From an uncultured Oscillospiraceae bacterium (GTDB lineage Bacteria; Bacillota; Clostridia; Oscillospirales; Oscillospiraceae): DNA of 56,972 bases. This document shows positions 7,691 to 16,738 of the stretch, in pieces. Each line of letters opens with the position of its first letter. Position 1 is the stretch's first letter. Position numbers and translations under genes: made by a program. The stretch spans positions 1 through 56,972 of the forward strand of contig CALWXH010000005.1 in the NCBI GenBank assembly GCA_944385465.1, written 5' to 3'. Under the pieces are notes generated by a model. It saw nothing but the letters and a program-made list of their open reading frames with translations, searched no databases and was not told the DNA's origin.

Positions 7691-9419
7691 AAAGACTTTT
7701 TCTGTCAAGACGCCCTGGCTGGCCGCCATGGGGGATGTGCCCGCCCACCTGGACTACCCCGCCGGCACCATGTACCAGGCGGTGGAGGAGTGCGCCCGGC
7801 GGTATCCCGACTACACCGCCTATGTGTTCATGGGCAAAAAGACCAGCTACCGCGCCATGGTGCAGGAGATCAACGTCTGCGCCCGGGCCCTGAAGGCCAC
7901 CGGGGTGCGCCCCGGGGACAAGGTGACGGTGGCCCTGCCCAACTGCCCCCAGGCGGTGATCGTGTTCTACGCCATCAACCTGGTGGGGGCCATCGCCAAC
8001 ATGATCCACCCGCTGTCCAGCCAGGGGGAGATCGAGTTCTACCTCAAGGAGTCGGGCTCCATCTTCGCCATCACCCTGGACCAGTTCTACCACAAGTTCG
8101 AGGCCATCCGCCAGAACGTGGCCCTGGACAACATCGTCATCGCCTCCATCAAGGACGCGCTGTCCACCCCCATCAAGGCGGGGTACATGCTCACCGAGGG
8201 GCGCAAGCTCCAGAAGATCCCCAAGGACGCCCCCATCATCCGCTGGAACGAGTTCATGCGCCGGGGGCGGGGCTATCACTGGAAGTACAAAGCGGAGAAG
8301 TCCGCCCACGACCCGGCGGTCATCCTCTATTCCGGGGGGACCACCGGGGTGACCAAGGGCATCCTGCTCACCAACCTGAACTTCAACGCCCTGGGGGAGC
8401 AGGTGCTGGCCACCAACCCCATGTTCCGCCCCGGGGACAGGATGCTGGCGGTGATGCCGGTGTTCCACGGCTTCGGCCTGGGCATCTCCATCCACACCAT
8501 GCTCATGAGCGGGGGGTGCTGCATCCTGGTGCCCCGGTTCACCGCGGAGAGCTACGCCAAGCTGCTGCTGAAATACCGGTGCAACTTCATCGCCGGGGTG
8601 CCCACCCTGTACGAGGCGCTGCTGCGCCTGCCCAAGATGAAGAACGCCGACCTGTCCTGCCTGAAGGGGGTGTTCTCCGGGGGCGACTCCCTGTCGGTGG
8701 AGCTGAAGAAGCGCTTTGACCGGTTCCTCTTTGACCACCACGCCTCCACCCAGGTGCGGGAGGGCTACGGCCTGACCGAGTGCGTCACCGCCTCCTGCCT
8801 CACCCCCTACCAGCAGGCCCGGGAGGGGTCCATCGGCATCCCCTTCCCGGACACCTATTACAAAATCGTGGAGCCGGGTACCCAGAAGGAGGTGCCCTAT
8901 GGGAAGGACGGGGAAATCTGCCTGGCCGGCCCCACGGTGATGGTGGGCTACCTCAACCACCCGGAGGAGACCGCCCAGACCCTCCGGACCCACGCCGACG
9001 GGCTGACCTGGGTACACACCGGCGATCTGGGGAGCATGGACGAGGACGGCTTCGTCTACTTCAAGCAGCGCATCAAGCGCATGATTATCACCAGCGGCTA
9101 CAACGTCTACCCCTCCCAGCTGGAGAATATCTTCGACGCCCATGAGCTGGTGCAGATGAGCTGCGTCATCGGCGTGCCCGACGAGCTGAAGATGCAGAAG
9201 GTGAAGGCCTTCATCATGCTCAAGCCGGGGGTGAGCGCCGACGAGCAGACCAAGCAGACCCTCATGGCCTATGCCCGCAAGCACATCGCCAAATACGCCC
9301 TGCCCTATGACATCGAGTTCCGCTCGGAGCTGCCCAAGACCCTGGTGGGCAAGGTGGCCTACCGGAAGCTGGAGGAAGAGGAGCTCAGCCGGCATGTGCC
9401 GGTGGGGGCGCGCTCCTGA
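7680..9419 (+). CDS. AMP-forming acyl-CoA ligase (ANL superfamily)
   Basis: 579 residues. It adenylates a carboxylic acid with ATP and transfers it to CoA. Visible motifs: the P-loop YSGGTTGVTKG (about 219-229), GYGLTE (about 361-366), the WVHTGDLG..DEDGFVYFKQRIKRMIITSGYNVYP hinge (about 442-478) and the C-terminal catalytic Lys region PKTLVGKVAYRKLEEEE. Overall it is closest in feel to long- or medium-chain fatty acyl-CoA synthetases. The start is TTG at 7680, preceded by AAGGAGG, and overlaps the end of the E2-like gene. The pair probably activates an acid and hands the acyl group on. A palindrome-bounded repeat follows immediately. Chain-length preference cannot be deduced. Confidence 0.93.
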   Translation: MSAKKTFSVKTPWLAAMGDVPAHLDYPAGTMYQAVEECARRYPDYTAYVFMGKKTSYRAMVQEINVCARALKATGVRPGDKVTVALPNCPQAVIVFYAINLVGAIANMIHPLSSQGEIEFYLKESGSIFAITLDQFYHKFEAIRQNVALDNIVIASIKDALSTPIKAGYMLTEGRKLQKIPKDAPIIRWNEFMRRGRGYHWKYKAEKSAHDPAVILYSGGTTGVTKGILLTNLNFNALGEQVLATNPMFRPGDRMLAVMPVFHGFGLGISIHTMLMSGGCCILVPRFTAESYAKLLLKYRCNFIAGVPTLYEALLRLPKMKNADLSCLKGVFSGGDSLSVELKKRFDRFLFDHHASTQVREGYGLTECVTASCLTPYQQAREGSIGIPFPDTYYKIVEPGTQKEVPYGKDGEICLAGPTVMVGYLNHPEETAQTLRTHADGLTWVHTGDLGSMDEDGFVYFKQRIKRMIITSGYNVYPSQLENIFDAHELVQMSCVIGVPDELKMQKVKAFIMLKPGVSADEQTKQTLMAYARKHIAKYALPYDIEFRSELPKTLVGKVAYRKLEEEELSRHVPVGARS

Positions 9420-9431
9420 GCCCTGGCCTCT

Positions 9432-10290
9432 TTCATTTGGCGGGTTCCCTTTTGCCGGAGGGTGCCGGCAAGCCCTCCGGCTTGTCGGGTCCCGCCCCGA
9501 CAGGCGGGGTACTTTTTCTCGCGCAAGAGAAAGTACCCAAAGAGTGCGCATAGGGGGCGGACCCCCTATGTACCCCCGCTCAGTTGCACTGCGTGCTTCT
9601 CTTTTCGGCGTCCTTGACTCGCGGTTGCCCAGCTTCCTCCGACGGCCTCCGGCCTTGTGCGTGGCGTATGCTTTGGTCATCCCACCCCATCGGGGCGCCT
9701 GGAATGATATAGCCCTGGGGTGCGTGCGCCGTTAGAGGAACAGGCCCGCAGGCTTGAACACCATGGCCAGGCGCCCATAGGCGTGGTAGAAGTGCGGCAA
9801 GTTTCGTCGGCAAAAGGCCGGGGGCCGCCGTGCGTCGCTGGAAGTGTCAGCAGGTGTGCGCCGGTAAGAGAACACTGCACCTGTTTTACTCCCCCGTAAA
9901 ACGGGGGTTCTTAGGGGGCAAGCCCTGCGTACGAGGGACGCCCTTTGTCCCGAGTTAAGCCGGGGTTGCGCCCCTAAGCCGCCCTTTGGTTCCTTTCGAG
10001 CGGTGCCGAAAGGAACTCGCCCTTCCGGGCGAAACCTCGTCGTCGCAAAGTCCGCTTTGCTTCGTTTCCGCCCGAAGACGGCGAAAACTGCGCTTCGCTT
10101 CCTTGCTTCTCCTCTCCCCGCGTCGCCACAAGCTCCATATCCTTCGCTTCCGCCTCTGGCGAAAGCTCATCCATTTCGCTGCGGCTCCTTTCCCCACAAA
10201 AGCACAACTTTTGTGGGGGCCCCAGCTATCCGCTTCGCTGGGCTTCGGCGGGGGCCCCAGATGCCCGCCGGTGCGGAAACCGGCATAAGC
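9432..10290 (+). repeat. Palindrome-bounded intergenic repeat, copy R1
   Basis: Fills the 934-base gap between the ligase and the pseudouridine synthase. The body (9508-10016) is bounded by a near-perfect 30-base palindrome (GGTACTTTTTCTCGC..GAGAAAGTACC, 9508-9537) and a second dyad (GGTTCCTTTC..GAAAGGAACT, 9988-10016). Landmarks in order are TTTGCCGGAGGGTGCCGGCAAGC, a GGGGGCGGACCCCC hairpin, CTCAGTTG, GACGGCCTCCGGCC, GGCGCCCATAGGCG, CCCCCGTAAAACGGGGG, then a tail of about 270 bases (10017-10290) nearly identical to that of R3. Open frames through it are not conserved between copies. Orientation is the same as R3 and opposite to R2 core, R4 and R5. Confidence 0.8.
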
Positions 10291-10323
10291 ATGGCGTCCC
10301 ACCGCCCCTGTATTCAGAAGAAA

Positions 10324-10352
10324 AAGGTCAGGCCCAGTGGGCCTGACCTTTT
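10324..10352 (-). terminator. Terminator of the pseudouridine synthase gene
   Basis: AAGGTCAGGCCC and its complement form a 12-base stem with flanking A- and T-runs on opposite sides, so it can work in both directions. It abuts the stop codon at 10354. Confidence 0.85.
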
Positions 10353-10353
10353 T

Positions 10354-11250
10354 TTACCGGAACACCCGGTTGAAATCCCGGGGCATTTTGGCGGTGAAGC
10401 GCACCTCCTGCCCGGTGCGGGGATGGCGGAAGGCCAGCTCGCCGGCGTGCAGGCACAGCCGGCCGATGGGGTTGGTGGCGGCGCCGTACTGCTTGTCCCC
10501 GGCGATGGGGCAGCCCAGCTCGGACAGGTGGACCCGGATCTGGTTTTTCCGCCCGGTGTCGATGGACAGCTCCAGCAGGCTGTACCCGTGACCGGAGCGC
10601 TTTACCTCATAGTGGGTGACGGCCTCCCTGGCGCCGGGGCCGGGCTGGCCGGAGAAGCTCAGGTGGGTTTTGGTCTCCACCAGGAAGGAGCGGATGGTGT
10701 CCGCGTCCCTGGGTGGGCGGCCCTCCACCACCGCCTGGTAGCCCCGGCGCAGGATGATGTCGTTCCACCGGGACTGGAAGAGCTCCTTGGTCTCCGGGTC
10801 CCGGGCGAACATCAGCACACCGGAGGTGTCCCGGTCCAGCCGGTGGAGGACATAGATCCGGTTGTCCACATGCTGGCTCTTCACATAGTCGGTGACGGCG
10901 TGGTAGGCGGTGCGCGTCTTCTCCTTCTCGTTGGCCACGCTGAGGAGTTTGGCGGGCTTGTTCACCACGATGAGGTGCTCGTCCTCATAGAGCAGGGGGA
11001 AGGGAAGCGCGCCGCTGCGGGGGCCGGGGGTGTCCAGGACGGACACCACCTGCCCGGGGGCCAGGGGGGTGTCAAACTGGGAGGTGGGCCGGCCGTCCAC
11101 GGCGATGAGCTTCCGGGTGAGCAGGGATTTGACGTTGTTGCGGCTCTTGTCGGTGAGCACGGTGAGCAGGAAGGGGAGCAGAAGGGTCTCGTGCTCCACG
11201 GGGAAGCTCCGGGTCTTGCGGCCGGAGCGCCGGGGGGAGGTATGATCCAT
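10354..11250 (-). CDS. RluA-family RNA pseudouridine synthase with S4 domain
   Basis: 298 residues. It isomerises uridine to pseudouridine in rRNA or tRNA. An S4-like RNA-binding segment (SRNNVKSLLTRKLIAVDGRPTS, about 36-60) precedes the catalytic domain, whose active-site Asp is in HRLDRDTSG (about 137-145). The C-terminal part has GRKNQIRVHLSELGCPIAGDKQYG, another family hallmark. The length and S4 domain fit the RluD/YjbO-type branch rather than the short RluA type; the exact target uridines cannot be assigned. It is a single-gene unit facing the yqfC operon, with its terminator next to R1. No strong ribosome site is visible at the chosen ATG. Confidence 0.92.
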   Translation of the reverse strand: MDHTSPRRSGRKTRSFPVEHETLLLPFLLTVLTDKSRNNVKSLLTRKLIAVDGRPTSQFDTPLAPGQVVSVLDTPGPRSGALPFPLLYEDEHLIVVNKPAKLLSVANEKEKTRTAYHAVTDYVKSQHVDNRIYVLHRLDRDTSGVLMFARDPETKELFQSRWNDIILRRGYQAVVEGRPPRDADTIRSFLVETKTHLSFSGQPGPGAREAVTHYEVKRSGHGYSLLELSIDTGRKNQIRVHLSELGCPIAGDKQYGAATNPIGRLCLHAGELAFRHPRTGQEVRFTAKMPRDFNRVFR

Positions 11251-11396
11251 GGTGGGAAACCGCCTTTTCTCTCAGATAGGCCCGATGTGGGACCAGCCTT
11301 AGTGTACCATGGACGGGGGAAAAAGTCCACGGGAAAAGCGAGGGGGACAGGCAAAACAGCCCGGGGGCGGGCATAGACTTTCCAGAGGTGATGGCC

Positions 11397-11669
11397 GTGG
11401 CGGGGAAAAAGAACCTGTTGGAACGGGCTGCCCGGCTGCTGGATCTGCCGGGGGATGTGGTGGCCGGGCTGCCCCGGGTGGAGCTGATCGGCACGGGGGA
11501 GCTGCGCATGGAGCAGCACCAGGGCATTCTGGCCTACGGCCCGGAGGAGATCCACATCTCCGCCGGCAGCCTGGTGGTGCGGGTGAAGGGCGAGGGGCTG
11601 GAGCTGCGGGGGATGGACCCGGTGCAGCTGGTGATCACCGGGGAGATCCGCGGGGTGGAGTTCGGGTGA
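11397..11669 (+). CDS. yqfC: Sporulation protein YqfC (YabP/YqfC family)
   Basis: About 90 residues. YqfC and YabP form a small family of spore-coat/cortex-related proteins expressed in the mother cell. Visible is the repeated beta-rich pattern RVELIGTGELRMEQHQGILAYGPEEIHISAGSLVVRVKGEGLELRGMDPVQLVITGEIRGVEF. GTG at 11397 is preferred because AGAGGTGAT lies eight bases upstream; an ATG at 11391 and a GTG at 11388 overlap that site. It is followed after 33 bases by yqfD, the invariant partner in spore formers, and the phoH-ybeY-era group comes next, as in Bacillus. No convincing SigE promoter could be fixed. Confidence 0.85.
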   Translation: MAGKKNLLERAARLLDLPGDVVAGLPRVELIGTGELRMEQHQGILAYGPEEIHISAGSLVVRVKGEGLELRGMDPVQLVITGEIRGVEFG

Positions 11670-11702
11670 GCCCCGGCACGGGATCCGACAGAAGGAGGCG
11701 CC

Positions 11703-12935
11703 ATGAAAAAACTCATCAACCTGCTGCGGGGCTATGCGGAGATCCGGGCCGACGGCCCCTTTGTGGAACGGCTTCTGAACCTGTGCGCCCAGCACCGGGT
11801 GCAGTTCTGGCGCCTGGCCTGGCTGGAAGAGACCGCCGTCGCCTTCCGGGTGGCGGTGAGGGACCTGGCGCGGCTGGAGGAGCTGGCCGGCCGGGCCGGG
11901 TGCCGGCTGCAGGTGCGTGCCCGGAAGGGGCTGGGGGCCGCCTGGCGGGGGCTGCGCCGCCGCTGGGGGTTCCTGGTGGGGCTGGCGGTCTGCCTGGCGG
12001 CGGTGAGCATACTGTCCCGGTTTGTGCTGGTGGTGGAGGTGAAGGGAAATGACACCGTGCCCACCGCCCTCATCCTCTCAGAGCTGCAGAGATTGGGGGT
12101 GCGCCCCGGGGCCTATGGCCCGGACATCGATACCAGCGCCGTGGCCAACGAGGCCCTCATCCATCTGCCCCAGCTGTCTTTCCTGGCGGTGAATCTGTAT
12201 GGGTTCCGGGCGGAGGTGTCGGTGGCGGAGGCGGTGCGGGAACCGGAGATCCTGGAGAAGGATGTGCCCGCCGACGTGGTGGCCGCCGCCGACGGCATCA
12301 TTCTGGACATCCAGACCAGTACCGGCCAGCCCCTGTTCCGGGACGGGGACATTGTGGCGGAGGGGGAGGTGCTCATCACGGGCACCATGGACCTGTATGA
12401 GCCGGAGGGCAGCCAGGTGGACCAGGGCTACCTGGTGGTCCACGCCGCCGGCACCGTCACCGCCCGGACCTGGCGCACCTTGGAGGAATCGGTCCCCCTC
12501 ACCGCCTGGGAAAAGGTGTACACCGGGGAGGAAATTGCCCTGCGCTCCCTGCGCCTGCTGTGGGGCAGATTCGATTTTTTTCAAAACAGTAGCATTTCCA
12601 CCGGAATGTATGATAAAATAACCCGGACAGAGTATCTCACCCTGTTGGGCCACACCCTTCCCCTGGGGCTGACCACCGCGGTGGTGCGCCCCTATACCCT
12701 TGCGGAGACCCAGCTGGATCAGGACCAGGCGGAGGCGCGGCTGCGCCAGGCGCTGGAGGACCGGCTGGAGCAGCTGCTGGAGCCGGGGGAGGGGAAGGTG
12801 CTGCGCCGGGATTTTGTCACCCGGGTGGAGGACGGGGTGCTCACCGTCACCCTGCTGGCCGAGTGTGAGGAGCAGATCGGCCGCACCGTGGAGCGGGAGG
12901 GGGAGACGGGGCGGTACTATGAGAGTAGAGAGTGA
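11703..12935 (+). CDS. yqfD: Sporulation protein YqfD
   Basis: 410 residues, the usual size. YqfD is a membrane protein required for efficient sporulation (SigE regulon in Bacillus). A single strong membrane segment lies at about 84-104 (WGFLVGLAVCLAAVSILSRFVL); the large domain after it faces the outside or intermembrane space and starts with the FVLVVEVKGNDTVPTALILSELQRLGVRPG motif. AGAAGGAGG precedes the ATG. The last residues (ESRE) and the stop codon are supplied by a GA-rich intergenic repeat also seen near 50.35 kb, so the C-terminus may have been altered by repeat insertion. Confidence 0.93.
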   Translation: MKKLINLLRGYAEIRADGPFVERLLNLCAQHRVQFWRLAWLEETAVAFRVAVRDLARLEELAGRAGCRLQVRARKGLGAAWRGLRRRWGFLVGLAVCLAAVSILSRFVLVVEVKGNDTVPTALILSELQRLGVRPGAYGPDIDTSAVANEALIHLPQLSFLAVNLYGFRAEVSVAEAVREPEILEKDVPADVVAAADGIILDIQTSTGQPLFRDGDIVAEGEVLITGTMDLYEPEGSQVDQGYLVVHAAGTVTARTWRTLEESVPLTAWEKVYTGEEIALRSLRLLWGRFDFFQNSSISTGMYDKITRTEYLTLLGHTLPLGLTTAVVRPYTLAETQLDQDQAEARLRQALEDRLEQLLEPGEGKVLRRDFVTRVEDGVLTVTLLAECEEQIGRTVEREGETGRYYESRE

Positions 12936-13009
12936 AGATGAAAGATTGAAGTTCCCGTTGGCGGGGACGGATGAGTTTGCCGCAGGCGGCACAAAGGAGA
13001 CTTTACCAT

Positions 13010-13990
13010 ATGACAGAACAGTCCATCAGCATTGAGCGCATGGAGGAGGCCGTCAATCTCTTCGGCCTGTTCGACGAGAATATCCGCATCATTGAGCAGG
13101 AACTGGGCGTGACGGTGGTGAACCGGGAGTCCAACCTGAAGATCTCCGGGGACGGGGAGGCCGTCATGCTGGCGGTGAAGGCCATTCAGGGCCTGCTCTC
13201 CCTGTCCGCCCGGGGGGAGGCCATCAGCCAGCAGAACGTGCGCTATATCATCGAGCTGGTGCGCACGGGCAACGAGGGCAAGATAGCCCAGCTGGCGGGG
13301 GACGTGGTGTGCGTCACCGCCAAGGGCAAGCCCATCAAGGCCAAGACCATCGGCCAGCGCCGGTACGTGGAGGCCATCAAGAACCACACGGTCACCCTGG
13401 GGGTGGGCCCCGCCGGCACCGGAAAGACCTATCTGGCGGTGGCCGCGGCGGTGGCCGCCTTCCGGGAGAAGCAGATCAACCGCATCATCCTCACCCGGCC
13501 GGCGGTGGAGGCGGGGGAGCGGCTGGGCTTTCTCCCCGGGGATCTCCAGTCCAAGGTGGACCCCTATCTCCGGCCCCTGTACGACGCGCTGTTTGACATG
13601 CTGGGGGCGGAGACCTATCAGAAATACCTGGAGCGGGGCAACATCGAGGTGGCCCCCCTGGCCTATATGCGGGGGCGCACCCTGGACGACTCCTTCATCA
13701 TCCTGGACGAGGCCCAGAACACCAGCCGGGAGCAGATGAAGATGTTCCTCACCCGCCTGGGCTTCGGCTCCAAGATCGTCATCACCGGGGACATCACCCA
13801 GATCGACCTGCCGGCGGACAAGGTGTCCGGCCTGCGGGAGGCCATGCGGGTGCTCAAAGGGGTGGAGGACATCTCCATCTGCCAGCTCACCGGGGCGGAC
13901 GTGGTGCGCCACGTCATCGTCCAGCGGATCATCCAGGCCTATGAGGAGGATGAGAAGCGGCGGGCCGTGCGCAAAGACAACAGGAAGTGA
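13010..13990 (+). CDS. PhoH family ATPase
   Basis: 326 residues. PhoH proteins are P-loop ATPases, probably RNA helicase- or ribonuclease-associated, and are usually encoded with YbeY. A short N-terminal KH-like region is followed by Walker A GPAGTGKTYLA (about 135-145) and the Walker B-like FIILDEAQNTSREQMKMFLTRLG. The ATG at 13010 is selected because AAAGGAG lies ten bases upstream; an earlier ATG at 12971 lies in GA-repeat-derived leader sequence. The stop overlaps an upstream extension of the ybeY frame, fitting the conserved phoH-ybeY pair in rRNA maturation and ribosome quality control. Confidence 0.94.
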   Translation: MTEQSISIERMEEAVNLFGLFDENIRIIEQELGVTVVNRESNLKISGDGEAVMLAVKAIQGLLSLSARGEAISQQNVRYIIELVRTGNEGKIAQLAGDVVCVTAKGKPIKAKTIGQRRYVEAIKNHTVTLGVGPAGTGKTYLAVAAAVAAFREKQINRIILTRPAVEAGERLGFLPGDLQSKVDPYLRPLYDALFDMLGAETYQKYLERGNIEVAPLAYMRGRTLDDSFIILDEAQNTSREQMKMFLTRLGFGSKIVITGDITQIDLPADKVSGLREAMRVLKGVEDISICQLTGADVVRHVIVQRIIQAYEEDEKRRAVRKDNRK

Positions 13991-14070
13991 CGGCCGCGGA
14001 GCAACCGCGGAAACAGGGCGGCCGGGGCCGGGGCGGAAGGGCAGCCGGCAGAGAGAAAGGACTGGGAGAG

Positions 14071-14562
14071 ATGGATCACGAAATTCTCATGGAGACTGAG
14101 GTGGACGGGGCGCAGCCCTATGCCGGGCTGCTGCGCCGGGTGATCCCCGCCGTTCTGGAGGCGGAGGGGGTGCCCTTCCCCTGCGAGGTGGACGTGCTGT
14201 TCACCGACGACGGGGGGATCCGCCAGATCAATCTGGAGCAGCGGGGCATCGACGCCCCCACCGATGTGCTCTCCTTCCCCATGTTTCAGCTCACCCCGGG
14301 CGTCCCCCCCACGCGGGACGAGGTGGAGGCCGACCCGGGCACCGGCCTGGTCCCCCTGGGGGACATGGTGATCTCTCTGGAGCGGGCCCGGGCCCAGGGC
14401 GAGGAATACGGCCACGGGCCGCAGCGGGAGGTGGCCTATCTGGCGGTGCACTCGGTGCTCCACCTGCTGGGATACGACCACCTGGACGAGGGGCCCATGA
14501 AGGCCCAGATGCGCGCCCGGGAGGAGGCCATCCTGGCCCGGCTGGGCTTGGAGCGGGCCTGA
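14071..14562 (+). CDS. ybeY: Endoribonuclease YbeY
   Basis: 163 residues. Single-strand metal-dependent RNase acting in 16S rRNA 3' maturation and ribosome quality control. The zinc-binding motif H-x3-H-x5-H is seen in HSVLHLLGYDH (about 131-141). The substrate-side motif TDVLSFP (about 64-70) is also present. The start is taken at the MDHEIL methionine (14071), with AAAGGA and GGGAG upstream; an in-frame extension back to 13987 is Arg/Gly-rich and unlike the family. Neighbours phoH and era support the assignment. Confidence 0.95.
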   Translation: MDHEILMETEVDGAQPYAGLLRRVIPAVLEAEGVPFPCEVDVLFTDDGGIRQINLEQRGIDAPTDVLSFPMFQLTPGVPPTRDEVEADPGTGLVPLGDMVISLERARAQGEEYGHGPQREVAYLAVHSVLHLLGYDHLDEGPMKAQMRAREEAILARLGLERA

Positions 14563-14583
14563 GAAGACAGAGAAAGAGAGCAA

Positions 14584-15648
14584 ATGAGTATGATGATTTG
14601 GAAAAAACGGCTGCCCGGCCTGGGCCTGTGTCTGGCCATTGCCCTGGCGGCCTGGTTTGTGGTGGCATTCTTCCCTGTGCTGGAGGTGATGGGCTCGGCG
14701 GTGCTGGCCATCCTCATCGGCATGGTAGGCTGTGTTGTCATCAAGAAGAAGGACAAGCTGAAGGAGGGCATCTCCTATACCTCCAAGAAGGTGCTGCAAT
14801 ACGCGGTGATCCTCCTGGGGTTCGGCCTGAATCTCCAGGAGATCGGGCGGGTGGGCCTCACCAGCCTGCCCATCATCCTGTCCACCATCACCACCGCTCT
14901 GATGGCGGCCTTCCTCATGAGCCGCCTGCTGCGCCTGCGGGGGAAGACCGCCACCCTCATCGGGGTGGGGTCCTCCATCTGCGGCGGCTCGGCCATCGCC
15001 GCCGCCGCGCCGGTGATCGACGCCGACGACGAGGAGATCGCCCAGTCCATCTCGGTGATTTTCCTGTTCAATGTGCTGGCCGCCCTGATCTTCCCCACCC
15101 TGGGAGGCGCCCTGGGCCTGTCCGACATGGGCTTTGGCCTGTTCGCGGGCACAGCGGTGAACGACACCTCCTCGGTGACGGCGGCGGCCTCCACCTGGGA
15201 CACGTTACATCACACCGGGGGCGCGGTGCTGGAGTACGCCACCATCGTCAAGCTCACCCGCACCCTGGCCATCATCCCCATCACCCTGGTGCTGGCCCTG
15301 CTGCGGGTGCGCCGGGCCAGAGGCGAGGGGAGCGGGGAGAGCGTGAAGGTGTCCGCCAGGTCAGTGTTTCCCATGTTCATCCTGTACTTCGTGCTGGCCT
15401 CGGTGATCACCACCGTTGTCACCGCGGTGCTCACCGGCGGGGCGCTGGAGGGGGCCAATCAGGTGTTCTCCGCCCTGAAGACCCTGAGCAAATTCTTCAT
15501 TGTCATGGCCATGGCGGCCATCGGCATGAACACCGACGTGGTCAAGCTGGTGAGGACCGGCGGGCGGCCCATTCTGCTGGGGTTCACCTGTTGGGTGTGC
15601 ATCACCCTGGTGAGCCTGGGGATGCAGCACCTGCTGGGGATCTGGTGA
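14584..15648 (+). CDS. YeiH/UPF0324 family putative exporter
   Basis: 354 residues with about ten membrane segments. The family (Cons_hypoth698) is annotated as putative sulfate or small-anion exporters. Typical features are [24 protein letters not shown] near residue 60-85, [19 protein letters not shown] (about 127-145), [18 protein letters not shown] (about 182-199) and a C-terminal [14 protein letters not shown]. It lies 21 bases after ybeY and about 80 bases before era, where Firmicutes often carry dgkA or cdd instead. Substrate is unknown. Confidence 0.88.
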   Translation: MSMMIWKKRLPGLGLCLAIALAAWFVVAFFPVLEVMGSAVLAILIGMVGCVVIKKKDKLKEGISYTSKKVLQYAVILLGFGLNLQEIGRVGLTSLPIILSTITTALMAAFLMSRLLRLRGKTATLIGVGSSICGGSAIAAAAPVIDADDEEIAQSISVIFLFNVLAALIFPTLGGALGLSDMGFGLFAGTAVNDTSSVTAAASTWDTLHHTGGAVLEYATIVKLTRTLAIIPITLVLALLRVRRARGEGSGESVKVSARSVFPMFILYFVLASVITTVVTAVLTGGALEGANQVFSALKTLSKFFIVMAMAAIGMNTDVVKLVRTGGRPILLGFTCWVCITLVSLGMQHLLGIW

Positions 15649-15729
15649 GAACTCCCTCCCGCATCGGCCGGCGCCGGGAGGCAGGCGCCGGGCAAACCGA
15701 AAACGCTCAAGAAAGTTGAGGATCATCTT

Positions 15730-16626
15730 ATGTCAAACATCAAAAAATGCGGTATCATCGCCATTGTGGGCCGGCCCAACGTGGGCAAGTCCACCCTGAC
15801 CAACACCCTGGTGGGGGAGAAGGTGGCCATCGTCTCCTCCAAGCCCCAGACCACCCGCAACCGGATCTGCGCCATCCTGAACCGGGGGGAGAGCCAATTC
15901 GTCTTTGTGGACACCCCGGGGCTGCACAAGGCCCGCACCCGGCTGGGGGACTACATGGTGAAGGTGGTCCGGCAGAGCGTGGCCGACGTGGACGGGGTGA
16001 TGCTGCTGGTGGAGCCCATCCCCCACATCGGGGAGGCGGAGGCGGAGCTCATCCGCCGCATCCAGGCCCTGGGCGCTCCGGCGGCCCTGGTCATCAACAA
16101 GATCGACACGGTGGAGAAGGAGGAGCTGCTGGCGGTGATGGCCCTCTACGGCCAGGCCCACGACTGGGACGCGGTGGTGCCTATCTCCGCCCGCACCGGC
16201 GAGGGAGTGGACGAGCTGCTGCAGGTGCTGGAGCGCTGGCTGCCCCAGGGGCCCCAGCTCTTCCCCGAGGACATGGTCACCGACCAGCCGGAGCGGCAGA
16301 TCATGGCGGAGATCGTCCGGGAAAAGCTGCTGCGCAATCTGGACAAGGAGATCCCCCACGGCACCGCCGTGGAGGTGACGAAATTCTCCCAGCGGGACGA
16401 TGGCATCATCGACTGCCATGTGACCATCTACTGTGAAAAGGAGTCCCACAAGGGCATCATCATCGGCAAGAAGGGCGCCATGCTCAAGAAGATCTCCACC
16501 CAGGCCCGGGAGGATATGGAGGCCTTTATGGGTGCCAAGGTCTATTTGGAGACCTGGGTGAAGGTGAAGGAAAACTGGAGAGATAGCCTCAACGCCATCC
16601 AGAATTTCGGCTATACAGAGGACTGA
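15730..16626 (+). CDS. era: GTPase Era
   Basis: 298 residues, normal length. Ribosome-assembly GTPase that binds the 3' end of 16S rRNA. G1 GRPNVGKST is at about 14-22, the TTRN effector region at about 40, G3 DTPGLHK at about 61, G4 NKID at about 123, and a C-terminal KH domain with GIIIGKKGAMLKKISTQAR at about 240-258. It lies downstream of ybeY and upstream of recO, the common Firmicutes order. Confidence 0.97.
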   Translation: MSNIKKCGIIAIVGRPNVGKSTLTNTLVGEKVAIVSSKPQTTRNRICAILNRGESQFVFVDTPGLHKARTRLGDYMVKVVRQSVADVDGVMLLVEPIPHIGEAEAELIRRIQALGAPAALVINKIDTVEKEELLAVMALYGQAHDWDAVVPISARTGEGVDELLQVLERWLPQGPQLFPEDMVTDQPERQIMAEIVREKLLRNLDKEIPHGTAVEVTKFSQRDDGIIDCHVTIYCEKESHKGIIIGKKGAMLKKISTQAREDMEAFMGAKVYLETWVKVKENWRDSLNAIQNFGYTED

Positions 16627-16738
16627 GCTGCATTTTTTCGGGTTTCGCCCAAAATGCCCGCCGGGACGAAACCCGGCGGCCTTAGCCCTTCGGGGGCCAC
16701 CCCAAGCGGCCCCGGCAAACCGGAAAGAGGGAATGGAC

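Noticed and set aside
9563-10302. Several 70-150 codon frames inside R1 and the other palindrome-bounded repeats (for example with VPAPAGG or PVREPA peptides)
   Set aside because: The frames differ between copies, are broken by insertions not in multiples of three and lack ribosome sites; the conservation is at DNA level.
11372-11379. CATAGACT as a SigE -10 for yqfC
   Set aside because: Too close to the ribosome site (transcription would begin within it), and no ATATT-like -35 is found.
13987-14070. N-terminal extension of ybeY
   Set aside because: Arg/Gly-rich, unlike the family, and it overlaps the phoH stop; the ATG at 14071 has a suitable ribosome site.
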